Source of the DNA: Candidatus Manganitrophaceae bacterium
GTDB taxonomy: Bacteria; Nitrospirota; Nitrospiria; SBBL01; Manganitrophaceae
Assembly: GCA_016200325.1 (NCBI GenBank)
Contig: JACQEZ010000004.1
Coordinates: 47,782-111,781, forward strand
Direction: 5' to 3'
Length of the DNA stretch: 64,000 bases
The notes under the pieces were generated by a model. The model was not told the DNA's origin. It worked only from the letters and a program-made list of their open reading frames with translations, and did no database searches. Both the position numbers and the translations under genes were made by a program. Positions within the stretch are counted from its first letter, which is position 1, and each line of letters begins with the position of its first letter. Of this stretch, positions 8,177-16,949 are shown piece after piece.

Positions 8177-8794
8177 TTGGGCTGGCTCCAGAAGCTGCTT
8201 CAGCGAACACCAACCCCCAAAAATCCGGCCGTAAAAACCCTTTACCGGACAGACAAAAAGCTCGATTCAAAGACCGAGGAGATCATCAACCGCCTTCCCC
8301 AACTGGGAGACACGATCCGCCAGGGAGCCGAATACCTCTATCATAAAGTTTTGCAGGAGCAGATCGGCCATTACGATACCCGGTTTGGAAGCAATATCTC
8401 GAAACAGATCGATGACACGAAGCAATCGGCGATCTTGAAGAAACTGACCGGCTTTATGCTCGTCGCCTTCTTCAACCAACTTTCGGAGCTCTATCCCGAC
8501 TCCCCGGTTCCTTCCGGGCTCACCGATGCCCTTCACTACGAGATCTATCAAGCGCTTCCGGCAAAAGGAAGTTTCGTCGATTACCTCACCTACCGCAACC
8601 CCAATTTTGAGGACCCGCGGCTCGCTCCGGCGTTTAAATTTGGAAACGACATCGCTGAGATCATGCAGACGCTCGATCTCTCCTTTTCCTTCATGATCTC
8701 GCAGCAGTCGCCCGTGATTATGGAAATCTCTCAAAAACTGATCCGGCTGGTCCTCTTCGATGAACCGATCGAGGCCGCCCCGTCGGCGTCATGA
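8177..8794 (+). CDS. Conserved-looking cytoplasmic protein of unknown function
   Basis: The 205-residue product is mostly helical and has no signal peptide or obvious catalytic motif. The frame closes at a TGA at 8156, so the start must be TTG 8177, which has AGGG about 10 nt upstream. Its stop overlaps the ATG of the VanZ-like gene by 4 bp, so the two are coupled. I do not recognise the family. Confidence 0.75.
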   Translation: MGWLQKLLQRTPTPKNPAVKTLYRTDKKLDSKTEEIINRLPQLGDTIRQGAEYLYHKVLQEQIGHYDTRFGSNISKQIDDTKQSAILKKLTGFMLVAFFNQLSELYPDSPVPSGLTDALHYEIYQALPAKGSFVDYLTYRNPNFEDPRLAPAFKFGNDIAEIMQTLDLSFSFMISQQSPVIMEISQKLIRLVLFDEPIEAAPSAS

Positions 8795-9387
8795 AGTACT
8801 ATATCGGTCCAATCGTCTGGATGGGATTGATCTTTATCTTTTCTACCGATGCCGGCTCGATGGTCCATACCAACTCGGTGTTGGTTCCGATCATTAAATT
8901 GATCTCGCCCGAAATTTCAAGAAAAAACCTGGTCACCACACTGATTGTCATCCGGAAGATCGCCCATATCGTCGAATACACCGTCCTCTCCCTCCTGTGG
9001 CTTTATGCCATCCAACGGGGAAGACCGGGTTGGTCGCGTCAAGCCGCCCTGGGGGCGCTCGCGATCTGCGTTATTTATGCAAGCCTCGATGAATTCCACC
9101 AATCGTTCGTCGCCTCACGCACCGCCAGCGTCATGGATGTCGGATTCGATTCGTTAGGCGCCCTCATCGGCCAGGCTGTCTGGGCATTCTCCCATACCAA
9201 AATCCGCTTGACGGTCCGGGCAAAATTCTTTGGATGGTGGTGCGCCTGGGGAATTTTCTCGACCATTATGGTGTTGATCGTCCTCAAAGGAGGCGCCCTC
9301 TCTTTCGGAAAGATGCTCCTCCTCATCTTCAGCATCGGCATCCTCTCCGGCGCGGCGGGGGTCTTTTACTATGTTCGGCATCGGTGA
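8791..9387 (+). CDS. VanZ-like integral membrane protein
   Basis: The 198-residue protein has about five hydrophobic segments and VanZ-family landmarks: IVWMGLIFIFSTD near the start, RKIAHIVEYTVLSLLW around residues 50-65 and SLDEFHQSFVASRTAS around 95-110. The family includes teicoplanin-resistance VanZ, but most members have no known function. It overlaps the upstream gene by 4 bp and comF by 17 bp. Confidence 0.85.
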   Translation: MKYYIGPIVWMGLIFIFSTDAGSMVHTNSVLVPIIKLISPEISRKNLVTTLIVIRKIAHIVEYTVLSLLWLYAIQRGRPGWSRQAALGALAICVIYASLDEFHQSFVASRTASVMDVGFDSLGALIGQAVWAFSHTKIRLTVRAKFFGWWCAWGIFSTIMVLIVLKGGALSFGKMLLLIFSIGILSGAAGVFYYVRHR

Positions 9388-10117
9388 TCGTTTTAACACG
9401 GTCGTTCAGCGACTCCTCAACCTCCTCTACCCCCACGTCTGCTTTCACTGCACCCTCCCAATCACCGGCGCCGCCACGGCGCTTCCTTTCTGCGCTTCCT
9501 GTTGGGGAGGCGTTCGGCTCCTCTCCGGACCGCACTGTCCGGTCTGCGCCATCCCCTTCCCCTCCGGGTCGGCCCTGTCCCACAGCCCCGATCACCGATG
9601 CGGGGAATGTCGCGACGCCCCTCCCCCATTTACGCAGGCCATCACCCCTTTTGCCTATGAAGGCGCCCTCGCCGAAGCGATCCAGCGCTTCAAATATCGA
9701 AGGCAGACGACCCTCGCCCTTCCGCTGGCGACCCTTCTTCTGGAGTGCCTCGACCCTGTTTCATTCGACCAAATTGCCGCCGTTCCGCTTCATCCCTCCC
9801 GACTTCGCGCCCGCGAATTCAATCAATCTCTGCTGATTGCAAGGCAGGTGGCCCTCCGTCTGAAGAAACCCCTTTTGATCGATCTGATGGAGCGCACCCG
9901 TGAGACGCCGCCCCAGGTCGGTCTCTCCAAAAAAGAGCGTGATGAAAATGTCCGACGGGCTTTTCGCATCATCAATCCCGCTCCGATTCAAGGAAAACGG
10001 GTGCTCCTCCTTGACGATGTCTACACCACCGGGGCCACCTTGAAAGAGGGAGCAAAAACCCTTCTAAAAAGCGGCGCCGAAGCGGTGGTCGTCGCCGCCG
10101 TCGCACGGATGTTATAA
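9371..10117 (+). CDS. comF: ComF-family phosphoribosyltransferase-like protein
   Basis: The 248-residue protein has an N-terminal double zinc-ribbon-like region (CFHC, CASC, CPVC, CGEC) and a C-terminal type I phosphoribosyltransferase fold with the PRPP loop VLLLDDVYTTGATL. ComF proteins are linked to DNA uptake and processing in competent bacteria; the enzymatic substrate is unknown. It is the last gene of a three-gene overlapping cluster. Confidence 0.9.
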   Translation: MFGIGDRFNTVVQRLLNLLYPHVCFHCTLPITGAATALPFCASCWGGVRLLSGPHCPVCAIPFPSGSALSHSPDHRCGECRDAPPPFTQAITPFAYEGALAEAIQRFKYRRQTTLALPLATLLLECLDPVSFDQIAAVPLHPSRLRAREFNQSLLIARQVALRLKKPLLIDLMERTRETPPQVGLSKKERDENVRRAFRIINPAPIQGKRVLLLDDVYTTGATLKEGAKTLLKSGAEAVVVAAVARML

Positions 10118-10242
10118 AGGGGTCTCTACCAAGAACCCGATGAGAGGTTTTGAAATCGGATTTAGGGAACCGTGGCCGGCCATGCACAGAGACCGCCTCC
10201 GTTCTCTTGGATTTGACCTTGAATTTTTCCATCTCTTCCCCC

Positions 10243-10271
10243 TTGTATTTTTCCGACAACCCCGTTATGAT
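10243..10271 (+). promoter_or_regulatory. Putative promoter of the 10315 gene
   Basis: TTGTAT and TATGAT are 17 bp apart. The -10 is close to consensus but the -35 is poor. Predicted transcription start is near 10279, giving a leader of about 36 nt. Confidence 0.4.
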
Positions 10272-10314
10272 ATTCCTCCACACCGCTTCATCTATATTGA
10301 TCGAAAGGCTTTTT

Positions 10315-10737
10315 ATGCAAAACCGTATCGAGCCGCAGCTCCAGGTCGCCCGCGAGGAGGCCGATGTTCCGACCCGTGAGGCACTCGTTGAGAAGAGAGA
10401 TCTCGGCGCCCTTTGGGCCGTCGGAATCGTCCTCTCCTTGATTGTTTCCCTCGCCGGCTTTGCCTGGAATCCGGCCCGCTATGAACCGGTCCAGAGCAAC
10501 AGCATCGATTCGACCGAGGCACAGATCGAAAACAACCAGAACAAAATGGTCTCCGATGCCCTCAACGACGGAAGGATCGAATACCACTCCAGCATGGCCA
10601 AGGTGGTTCGACTCCGCGCCGGCTCCTATCTTTTCTTAACCGATCTCTTCAAGGCGCTCCTCTTTCCGACCCTTCCGATCACCATCCTTGGGTTGCTGAT
10701 CCGAAAGACCCTCCAGCAACCGAAAGCGTCTCGGTAG
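10315..10737 (+). CDS. Small two-TM membrane protein of unknown function
   Basis: The chosen ATG 10315 has AAAGG at good spacing. The 140 residues contain a hydrophobic segment at about 32-50 (LWAVGIVLSLIVSLAGFAW), a polar loop and a second segment near the C terminus (LLFPTLPITILGLLI). The loop is probably periplasmic. The frame is open further up to 10150, but that part lacks a ribosome site. It lies just before the ABC exporter gene. Not recognised. Confidence 0.65.
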   Translation: MQNRIEPQLQVAREEADVPTREALVEKRDLGALWAVGIVLSLIVSLAGFAWNPARYEPVQSNSIDSTEAQIENNQNKMVSDALNDGRIEYHSSMAKVVRLRAGSYLFLTDLFKALLFPTLPITILGLLIRKTLQQPKASR

Positions 10738-10770
10738 ACGCCGGCCTCCAGGCCGGCTGATCGCTTGCTG

Positions 10771-12552
10771 ATGAAAACCGACTCCCCCGTCAGACGACCC
10801 GACCCTCCTTCCAAAAGACGCGATCTGCAACGCATCCTCTCCTATACCCGGCCCCACTGGGGATCGATGGCGCTCGCGACCCTTTTTCTGCTTCTCTCTT
10901 CCGTGATCAGCCTCGCCCTTCCCTGGATTGCCCGACGCGCCGTCGACGCCATTATGGTCGACCATCGGATGGTCTCGCCGCTCCTTTTGATCGGGATGAT
11001 CCTCCTCTTTTTTATTCAGGCCCTCTTTTCCTTCGGGCACAACTATCTCCTCGGCGGGATCGGCCAGAAGGTCTTGATGCAGCTTCGCATCCTTCTCTTT
11101 GAACACCTTCAATCGCTCTCGCTCCCATTTTTTTCACGGCGACGCACCGGAGAGCTCCTCTCCCGGCTGACCAACGATTTGGCGGTCGTTCAAACGCTGG
11201 CGACGGAGTTGCCGGTGAATTTAATCCGGCAGGCGCTGATCCTGATCGGCGGGATCGCCATCATCCTTTATATGAACTGGCGGCTCACCTTTCTGGTTCT
11301 TCTCCTCATCCCGATCGTGGTGGCGATCGCCCGGTGGATGGGAAAGCGGCTCCGGCGGCTCTCCTTGGCGGTGCAGGACCGCCTGGCCGATACGACGACT
11401 TTGATGGAGGAGATGATTACGGGAATTCGAACGATCAAATCGTTCAGCCGCGAACGATATGAACAAGATCGCTTCAACCGACAGATGGAAAAGACGCTCT
11501 CCGTCGCCCTCGCGCGGCTTCAAATTTCGGCGGCGTTCGGGCCGGTGATGGTCTTCCTCGGCTCAAGCGCGGCGACGGCGATTCTTTGGTACGGCGCCGG
11601 CGAGATCCTCTCCGGGAAAATCACGCCGGGCGAGGTGATCGCCTTTGTCATCTACGCCATTATTATTACCGGTCCGATCGGCAGCTTCGCCCGGCTCTTC
11701 TCGCAGCTTCAAGAAGGGTTAGGATCGAGCCAGCGGGTCTTCGAAATTCTCGACACAAAGCCCGACGTCACCGATCTTCCTCTTGCCCCGCCGCTCCCGC
11801 CGATCCGAGGGGAGGTCGCTTTCAAACAGGTCTCCTTTCACTACCTTTCCGATCAGCCGGTCTTGCAGCAGATCTCCTTTAGCGTCGCGCCGGGAGAGAA
11901 GGTCGCGCTCATCGGGCCGAGCGGCGCCGGGAAGAGCACCTTGATCCACCTGCTCCACCGCTTCTACGATCCAACTTCCGGTACGATCGAGGTCGACGGA
12001 CATCCGCTTCGACAGATTCAGATCAAGAGCTATTACGACCAAATTGCTTATGTTCCGCAGGAGGTGATCCTCTTCGGCGGAACGCTGCGTGAGAACATCC
12101 TCTACGGAAAGCTCGACGCCACGGAGGAGGAGCTGCTTGCTGCCTCGCGCGCAGCCCATGCTGACGCCTTCATTGCCACTTTCCCGCGGGGGTATGAAAC
12201 CCGCGTCGGCGAGAAAGGGCTGACCCTCTCCGGCGGCCAGCGACAACGGATCGCCCTCGCCCGCGCCTTCTTGAAAAATCCCCGCCTGCTCATCCTGGAT
12301 GAAGCAACCGCTTATCTCGACAACGAGTCGGAATTCTTCATTCAGGAAGCGTTGGAGCGATTGATGGTGGGGAAGACCACCTTCGTCATCGCCCATCGGC
12401 TGACGACCATTCAAAAAGCCGACCGGATTTTGGTTCTCAACAAGGGTCAATTGGTCGAGCAGGGAACCCACGCAACGTTGATTCAGCAGCAGGGCCTTTA
12501 TTATCATCTCTACACTCTGAAAGCGGCGGAGACGCCGATACCAAACGGGTAA
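10771..12552 (+). CDS. MsbA-like ABC exporter, fused permease and ATPase
   Basis: This 593-residue half-transporter has a six-helix ABC type-1 membrane domain (about 35-320) and an ATPase domain with Walker A GPSGAGKST, signature LSGGQRQR, Walker B LLILDEA and the switch IAHRL. Such homodimers export lipids or hydrophobic compounds; this one is closest in layout to MsbA-type flippases. TTG 10765 is an alternative start. It is not near other lipid genes, so the substrate is open. Confidence 0.9.
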   Translation: MKTDSPVRRPDPPSKRRDLQRILSYTRPHWGSMALATLFLLLSSVISLALPWIARRAVDAIMVDHRMVSPLLLIGMILLFFIQALFSFGHNYLLGGIGQKVLMQLRILLFEHLQSLSLPFFSRRRTGELLSRLTNDLAVVQTLATELPVNLIRQALILIGGIAIILYMNWRLTFLVLLLIPIVVAIARWMGKRLRRLSLAVQDRLADTTTLMEEMITGIRTIKSFSRERYEQDRFNRQMEKTLSVALARLQISAAFGPVMVFLGSSAATAILWYGAGEILSGKITPGEVIAFVIYAIIITGPIGSFARLFSQLQEGLGSSQRVFEILDTKPDVTDLPLAPPLPPIRGEVAFKQVSFHYLSDQPVLQQISFSVAPGEKVALIGPSGAGKSTLIHLLHRFYDPTSGTIEVDGHPLRQIQIKSYYDQIAYVPQEVILFGGTLRENILYGKLDATEEELLAASRAAHADAFIATFPRGYETRVGEKGLTLSGGQRQRIALARAFLKNPRLLILDEATAYLDNESEFFIQEALERLMVGKTTFVIAHRLTTIQKADRILVLNKGQLVEQGTHATLIQQQGLYYHLYTLKAAETPIPNG

Positions 12553-12659
12553 TCCTTTATCCCCTCTTCCTGATCCAGCGCTTTTGATCAAATTCCTCGC
12601 GAGAGCGTCTCCTTGAATCATTCGGAAGGATTTCGATAATATAAAGATGAGGTGCTGTG

Positions 12660-13136
12660 ATGAATTTAAGATTGAAGGACTATTTAGATCAGAATCAGGT
12701 CGGCTATGAGATGACGACCCATCCGGAAGCATATACTTCTCAAGAGGTCGCGGCTTCGCTCCACAAATCGGGAAAGCAGCTTGCGAAGGTCGTGATTCTC
12801 TGGGCGGGGGAGCAGCTCGTCATGTGTATTCTGCCGGCGAATGAATTGATCGATATTGGTCGCCTTGAGACGATCGTCGGCAGCAAACAGATCCGGATGG
12901 CGACTGAAGTCGATTTTAAAGAACGGTTCTCCGACTGTGAGGTCGGAGCGATGCCGCCTTTCGGTAATCTTTATGGCATTCCGGTCTTTCTGGACGAGCG
13001 TCTGGTGCAATATGACCGATTCTATTTCCAGGCGGGACGCCATACGGAGACGGTCATGATGTCGATGGACGATTACAGGCGGCTTGTCTCTCCCAAGATT
13101 GCGCTGTTTGGAAGGCCCAGACCCAAAGCGGCTTAA
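12660..13136 (+). CDS. YbaK/ProX-family aminoacyl-tRNA deacylase-like protein
   Basis: The 158-residue protein has the YbaK/EbsC fold signatures: HPEAYTSQEVAASLHKSGKQLAKVVIL near the start, then EVGAMPPFG and later FQAGRHTETVMMSM. The family hydrolyses mischarged tRNAs. GTG 12657 is an alternative start directly before ATG 12660; GAGGTG is the ribosome site. A possible promoter TTGAAT-N18-TAATAT (12613-12642) precedes it. Confidence 0.88.
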   Translation: MNLRLKDYLDQNQVGYEMTTHPEAYTSQEVAASLHKSGKQLAKVVILWAGEQLVMCILPANELIDIGRLETIVGSKQIRMATEVDFKERFSDCEVGAMPPFGNLYGIPVFLDERLVQYDRFYFQAGRHTETVMMSMDDYRRLVSPKIALFGRPRPKAA

Positions 13137-13186
13137 GGCTTAACTTAAAGCTTAAATGGACGACCTCTTTATTTTTTCTTTATCTC

Positions 13187-13894
13187 CTACCGATACCATT
13201 TGGCCAAAGTCCGGGGAGAGACACCGATAAAGTAAAGGCTGATCAGCGCCAGGTTACGAAAGGTGGTATAGTAAATCCCCTCTCGAATCCAGCGGCGAGG
13301 CGAGGTAACGATCGCCTCTTGAAGGAGGACGACTTTTCCCATCTGCTTCATCCGCCTGATGAGATCGACATCTTCCATCAACGGGAGCGTCGAATACCCC
13401 CCCAGTCGCTCAAAGAGGTCTCTCCGAACAAAGAGCCCCTGATCCCCATAAGGGAGCTTCAGAAAGCGGGCCCGGAAATTTGCCATCCGCTCGATGAATT
13501 TCAAAACCGGATGGGTCGCGTCGATCTTCAACCGAAAGGCCCCCCCGACCACGTCGGGTCTCTCCAGCGCCTGCCTTAACGCATCGAGCCCCTTTACAGG
13601 AAAAGTCGAATCGACATGGAGGAAAAGTAGAATTTCTCCGGTTGCCTTCCGCGCCCCTTCATTCATCTGTCGGCCTCTGCCGCAATCGGTCCGAAGAAGC
13701 TGCTTTCCGCGATGCGCGCGATATGGAAGAGTGCCAAGCCATCGGCCCAGCAGCTGCCATGTCCCATCGGTGCTCCCGCCGTCGACGAGGAGGATCTCCG
13801 CTCCCTCCAGCATCTGTAGGTCGGTCAAAAATTTGGGGAGAGCTTTTTCTTCGTTGAGGAGAGGAACCACCACGGAAACCGTTGTGAGGCTCAT
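13187..13894 (-). CDS. Family 2 glycosyltransferase (TIGR04283-like)
   Basis: The 235-residue protein has the GT2 start VSVVVPLLNEE, the nucleotide-binding LLVDGGSTDGTW, a HVDS metal-binding motif and PLMEDVDLIRRM with an acidic pair. The RGRQMNEGA and GDQGLFV motifs are typical of the TIGR04283 group, named in databases for proximity to arsenosugar genes. A hydrophobic C terminus may touch the membrane. The acceptor is unknown. Confidence 0.88.
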   Translation of the reverse strand: MSLTTVSVVVPLLNEEKALPKFLTDLQMLEGAEILLVDGGSTDGTWQLLGRWLGTLPYRAHRGKQLLRTDCGRGRQMNEGARKATGEILLFLHVDSTFPVKGLDALRQALERPDVVGGAFRLKIDATHPVLKFIERMANFRARFLKLPYGDQGLFVRRDLFERLGGYSTLPLMEDVDLIRRMKQMGKVVLLQEAIVTSPRRWIREGIYYTTFRNLALISLYFIGVSPRTLAKWYR

Positions 13895-13929
13895 TTTCTG
13901 ATCAGGCCGGGTTCTATTGCAGAGGGGCG

Positions 13930-14907
13930 CTAATGATCGCGTCGGACGACGTAATCAGCCAGAGTAAGAAGCGCCTGACGTGGGGGTAAATCGGCAAAAA
14001 CCGATAGATCTCCCTTGGCCCGATTGGCGTAATCTTGCGCTTTTTGAAGTGCGTAGGTGATGGAACCGTACTTCTCCATCAGCCCGGTGACAAAGGAGAA
14101 GTCTCTTTTAAGGAGCCGCTCTTTTTTGATGATTTTTTTGATCTCTTGTTTCTCTTTGGTGGAGCAATGTTGAAGGAGGTGGAGCAGCGGCAACGTGACC
14201 TTTCCCTCACGGATATCTTTTCCCGGCGATTTTCCAAAGCGGGCCCGGTCGCCGACATAGTCGAGCGTGTCGTCGGCCACCTGAAAAGCGATGCCGAGGT
14301 TTCGGCCATAACGCGTCAGCGCCTCTTTTTTCTCGTCCGATTCATTCCCGATAATTCCCCCCAGGCGACAGGAGGCGGAAAGGAGGGTGGCGGTTTTGTA
14401 TTCGATGATTTGCAGATAGGTCGCTTCGGTCAGGGCAAGATCGCGGCTGTGAACCAGCTGGAGTGTCTCCCCCTCCGACATCCTCCGACAGGTCGTGGAG
14501 AGGAGATAGTTGATCTCGAAGTTTTCCATCTTGACCGCCTGACAGACGGCGAGGGTATAGAGATAATCTCCGGCCAAGATGCTCGCCTGATTCCCCCAGA
14601 GAACGCGTGCGGCGGGGATGCCGCGGCGTACTTCGGCATTGTCGAGGACATCGTCATGAAGAAGGGTCGCGGTATGGATGAATTCGACCATGCCGGCCAA
14701 AAGGATATGGCGTCGGTCACGGGACTTACAGAGTTGCGCGCTGATCATGAGGAGGAGGGGACGGATTCGCTTTCCACCGCTGTTCAATATATGGTAGGCG
14801 ATTTCGTTGATCAGCGCCACCTCGGAATCGAGGCTTTTCTTGATCTGCTCTTCGACTTCGTCGAGCCCCTCTTTGTAAGCGGACCAGACCTGATCCATCT
14901 CTTTCAC
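13930..14907 (-). CDS. Long-chain polyprenyl diphosphate synthase
   Basis: The 325-residue enzyme has both aspartate-rich motifs, LLHDDVLDNAEVRRG (first) and QVADDTLDYVGD (second), and the GGKRIRP opening. It extends FPP with isopentenyl diphosphate, most likely for the quinone side chain (IspB/HepT type). The apparent start is GTG 14907 with AAGG upstream; ATG 14898 is an alternative. It is divergent from nth. Confidence 0.93.
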   Translation of the reverse strand: MKEMDQVWSAYKEGLDEVEEQIKKSLDSEVALINEIAYHILNSGGKRIRPLLLMISAQLCKSRDRRHILLAGMVEFIHTATLLHDDVLDNAEVRRGIPAARVLWGNQASILAGDYLYTLAVCQAVKMENFEINYLLSTTCRRMSEGETLQLVHSRDLALTEATYLQIIEYKTATLLSASCRLGGIIGNESDEKKEALTRYGRNLGIAFQVADDTLDYVGDRARFGKSPGKDIREGKVTLPLLHLLQHCSTKEKQEIKKIIKKERLLKRDFSFVTGLMEKYGSITYALQKAQDYANRAKGDLSVFADLPPRQALLTLADYVVRRDH

Positions 14908-15004
14908 AGCATCCGACCTTTAAGGAGGGTGAGTCTAAAAAGATACTAGGCCAACCCCATACCTAAGTCAAGCAAAAATCGTTTTCAGCCCCTCTGCATC
15001 GAGA

Positions 15005-15033
15005 TTTACATTGATCAATCCCTATGTTATTTT
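15005..15033 (+). promoter_or_regulatory. Promoter of nth, leaderless layout
   Basis: TTTACA and TATTTT are 17 bp apart, and only 6 nt separate the -10 box from ATG 15040. No Shine-Dalgarno sequence can fit in a transcript starting here. Confidence 0.55.
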
Positions 15034-15039
15034 AACTGC

Positions 15040-15699
15040 ATGCGCGCTGCCGATTCGATCCATTCCATCGTCGCGATTCTCAAAGAAGAGACCCGACGCT
15101 TGAAGACGCCGGCGGTCGGCATGATCGCCGAAACGACGAAAGATCCCTTCCAGGTTTTAATCTCTTGCCTCTTAAGTTTGCGGACACGGGATGAGACGAC
15201 CGAGGCCGCCTCCGCCCGACTCTTTCAGCTCGCCGAAACGCCGCAGCGGATGATCCGGCTTTCTCCCGATCAGATCGAGACGGCGATCTATCCGGTTTCG
15301 TTCTATCGAAACAAAACGAAACAGATCGTGGCGCTCTGCCGGACGCTGTTGGAGAAATTCGACGGCGCGGTCCCTGATTCGATTGACACGCTGCTGACCC
15401 TTCCCGGGGTCGGCCGCAAAACAGCCAACCTTGTTGTGACCGTCGCCTACGGCAGACCGGGGATCTGTGTCGACACCCACGTCCATCGGATCTCCAATCG
15501 GATCGGCTATATCCAGACCCGGACGCCGGAGGAAAGCGAGACGGCGCTTCGAAAAAAACTGCCGAAGCAATATTGGATTACCTACAACGACCTGCTCGTC
15601 CCCTTTGGACAATTTATCTGTAAGCCGCTCTCCCCGTTTTGCAGCCGATGCAAGATTGCTTCTTATTGCAAACAGGTGGGTGTGGAGCGGAGGCGATAA
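15040..15699 (+). CDS. nth: Endonuclease III, DNA glycosylase/AP lyase
   Basis: This 219-residue enzyme has the helix-hairpin-helix LPGVGRKTAN with the catalytic lysine K127, the catalytic aspartate D145 in VDTHVHR, and the C-terminal [4Fe-4S] ligands C194, C201, C204 and C210 with standard spacing. It removes oxidised pyrimidines in base-excision repair. The promoter layout predicts a leaderless mRNA. Confidence 0.96.
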   Translation: MRAADSIHSIVAILKEETRRLKTPAVGMIAETTKDPFQVLISCLLSLRTRDETTEAASARLFQLAETPQRMIRLSPDQIETAIYPVSFYRNKTKQIVALCRTLLEKFDGAVPDSIDTLLTLPGVGRKTANLVVTVAYGRPGICVDTHVHRISNRIGYIQTRTPEESETALRKKLPKQYWITYNDLLVPFGQFICKPLSPFCSRCKIASYCKQVGVERRR

Positions 15700-15739
15700 T
15701 CTTTACTTCTATCTAATTTGTGTTAGACTGGCTGGGCGT

Positions 15740-16024
15740 ATGGACTCGACATCTTCCCCCCAAAGCGGCCCCCCGTCACTCCAAATTACGATTCAAGGAA
15801 AAGCCTGTCGCGTCGAAGAGGACAAGCTGATTTGGATCTTTCAAGAGATGGGACTGATCCGTTTTTCCAATAAATTCTGCTGGAATGGCGAGTGTAAGAA
15901 TTGCACGGTGACATTTAAGACGGGTCCGGAGGATCCGGAAGTGACAGAGCGGGCCTGCAGAACGCCGGCGCAAGAGGGTATGATCATCACCGACATGCCG
16001 ACGCTGTTTTACAAAAGGCTGTAA
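15740..16024 (+). CDS. [2Fe-2S] ferredoxin-like protein
   Basis: The 94-residue protein has the plant-type cysteine pattern CWNGECKNC plus a fourth cysteine in ERACRT about 30 residues on. The electron partner is unknown. A frame open back to 15467 overlaps nth and is rejected in favour of ATG 15740. A possible promoter TTTACT-N16-TAGACT (15702-15729) lies 10 nt before the ATG, so the leader would be only a few nt. Confidence 0.85.
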   Translation: MDSTSSPQSGPPSLQITIQGKACRVEEDKLIWIFQEMGLIRFSNKFCWNGECKNCTVTFKTGPEDPEVTERACRTPAQEGMIITDMPTLFYKRL

Positions 16025-16027
16025 TCG

Positions 16028-16795
16028 CTAAGACCGGAGCGCAACCTGTGTCTCTGCGACCTTCACCGTCTCCTCCCTTTTTTCTTTTCCAAATTCAAGA
16101 AAGTCCTGGTAGTAGGCGAGCACTTTCTCCGCATATTCGGTTGGAATCTCATCCCCTGTTTTGACCCATCGCAGCACCTTTCCCGGACCATGATTGTAGG
16201 CGGTGAGCGCCAGAGAGAGATCTCCAAATTTCAAATAGAGGGTCCAGAGGTAGTGGATCCCAAGGCGGATGTTAATGAAAGGATCGAACAGCGGATCCCC
16301 CTCGTGCCAGAGAAGATGATTGACCTCCGCAATCTCTTTTGCAGTCGTCGGAATCATCTGCATCAGCCCCACCGCCCCCTTTGAGGAGATCGACCAGTTA
16401 TAAAAGGAGCTCTCGGTCGAGATGACGGCGACAATCAATTCGGGATCAAATCCATACCGCCGGCTCTCTTGAGCGATAAAACCTGCCAGCCGCTCTTCTT
16501 GTTTGGCATCCAGACCGGTCTTAAATCGGGATAAGATTTGAAATACTTTCTTCGCTTTTGAGACCGGCTCCCGCTCTTTTAAGCCCCGCTCTTGCGTGAC
16601 CGGTTTGCTTTCGGTGGAGAGCTTCTTTGAAACAGATTCGGCTGGAAGGGTCGACGATGGAACGGCATCCGGAACGACGGGGGGCAGTTGGGCGGAGAAG
16701 GGATGAAAGATCATCAGGCCGACCGCACCGGTCAAGATCCAATATCGCGTGTAGCGCCGTCTCAGTGACATTAATCCTATTTTGAAAGGGTTCAT
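16028..16795 (-). CDS. Membrane-anchored lytic transglycosylase (SLT domain)
   Basis: The 255-residue protein has an N-terminal signal anchor (WILTGAVGLMIFHPF), a Ser/Pro-rich linker and an SLT domain with the catalytic glutamate in VISTESSF, then GAVGLMQMIP and ALTAYNHGPGKV. It cleaves murein glycan strands in the periplasm, similar in size to MltC/Slt35-like enzymes. It ends 4 bp from the ferredoxin stop on the opposite strand. Confidence 0.92.
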   Translation of the reverse strand: MNPFKIGLMSLRRRYTRYWILTGAVGLMIFHPFSAQLPPVVPDAVPSSTLPAESVSKKLSTESKPVTQERGLKEREPVSKAKKVFQILSRFKTGLDAKQEERLAGFIAQESRRYGFDPELIVAVISTESSFYNWSISSKGAVGLMQMIPTTAKEIAEVNHLLWHEGDPLFDPFINIRLGIHYLWTLYLKFGDLSLALTAYNHGPGKVLRWVKTGDEIPTEYAEKVLAYYQDFLEFGKEKREETVKVAETQVALRS

Positions 16796-16949
16796 GGTAA
16801 AGTGTACGGCTTGTTGTGCAAATAAAAGGCCCGACCGAGAGATCGATTTAAATCGGTTCTTTTCGGGAAAAGGAGGGGATTTCTGCGGGATATTCCACGA
16901 AACGATGCATACGGAATGTAAAATGTTGCATTCGTTTACGCTGTTTTTA

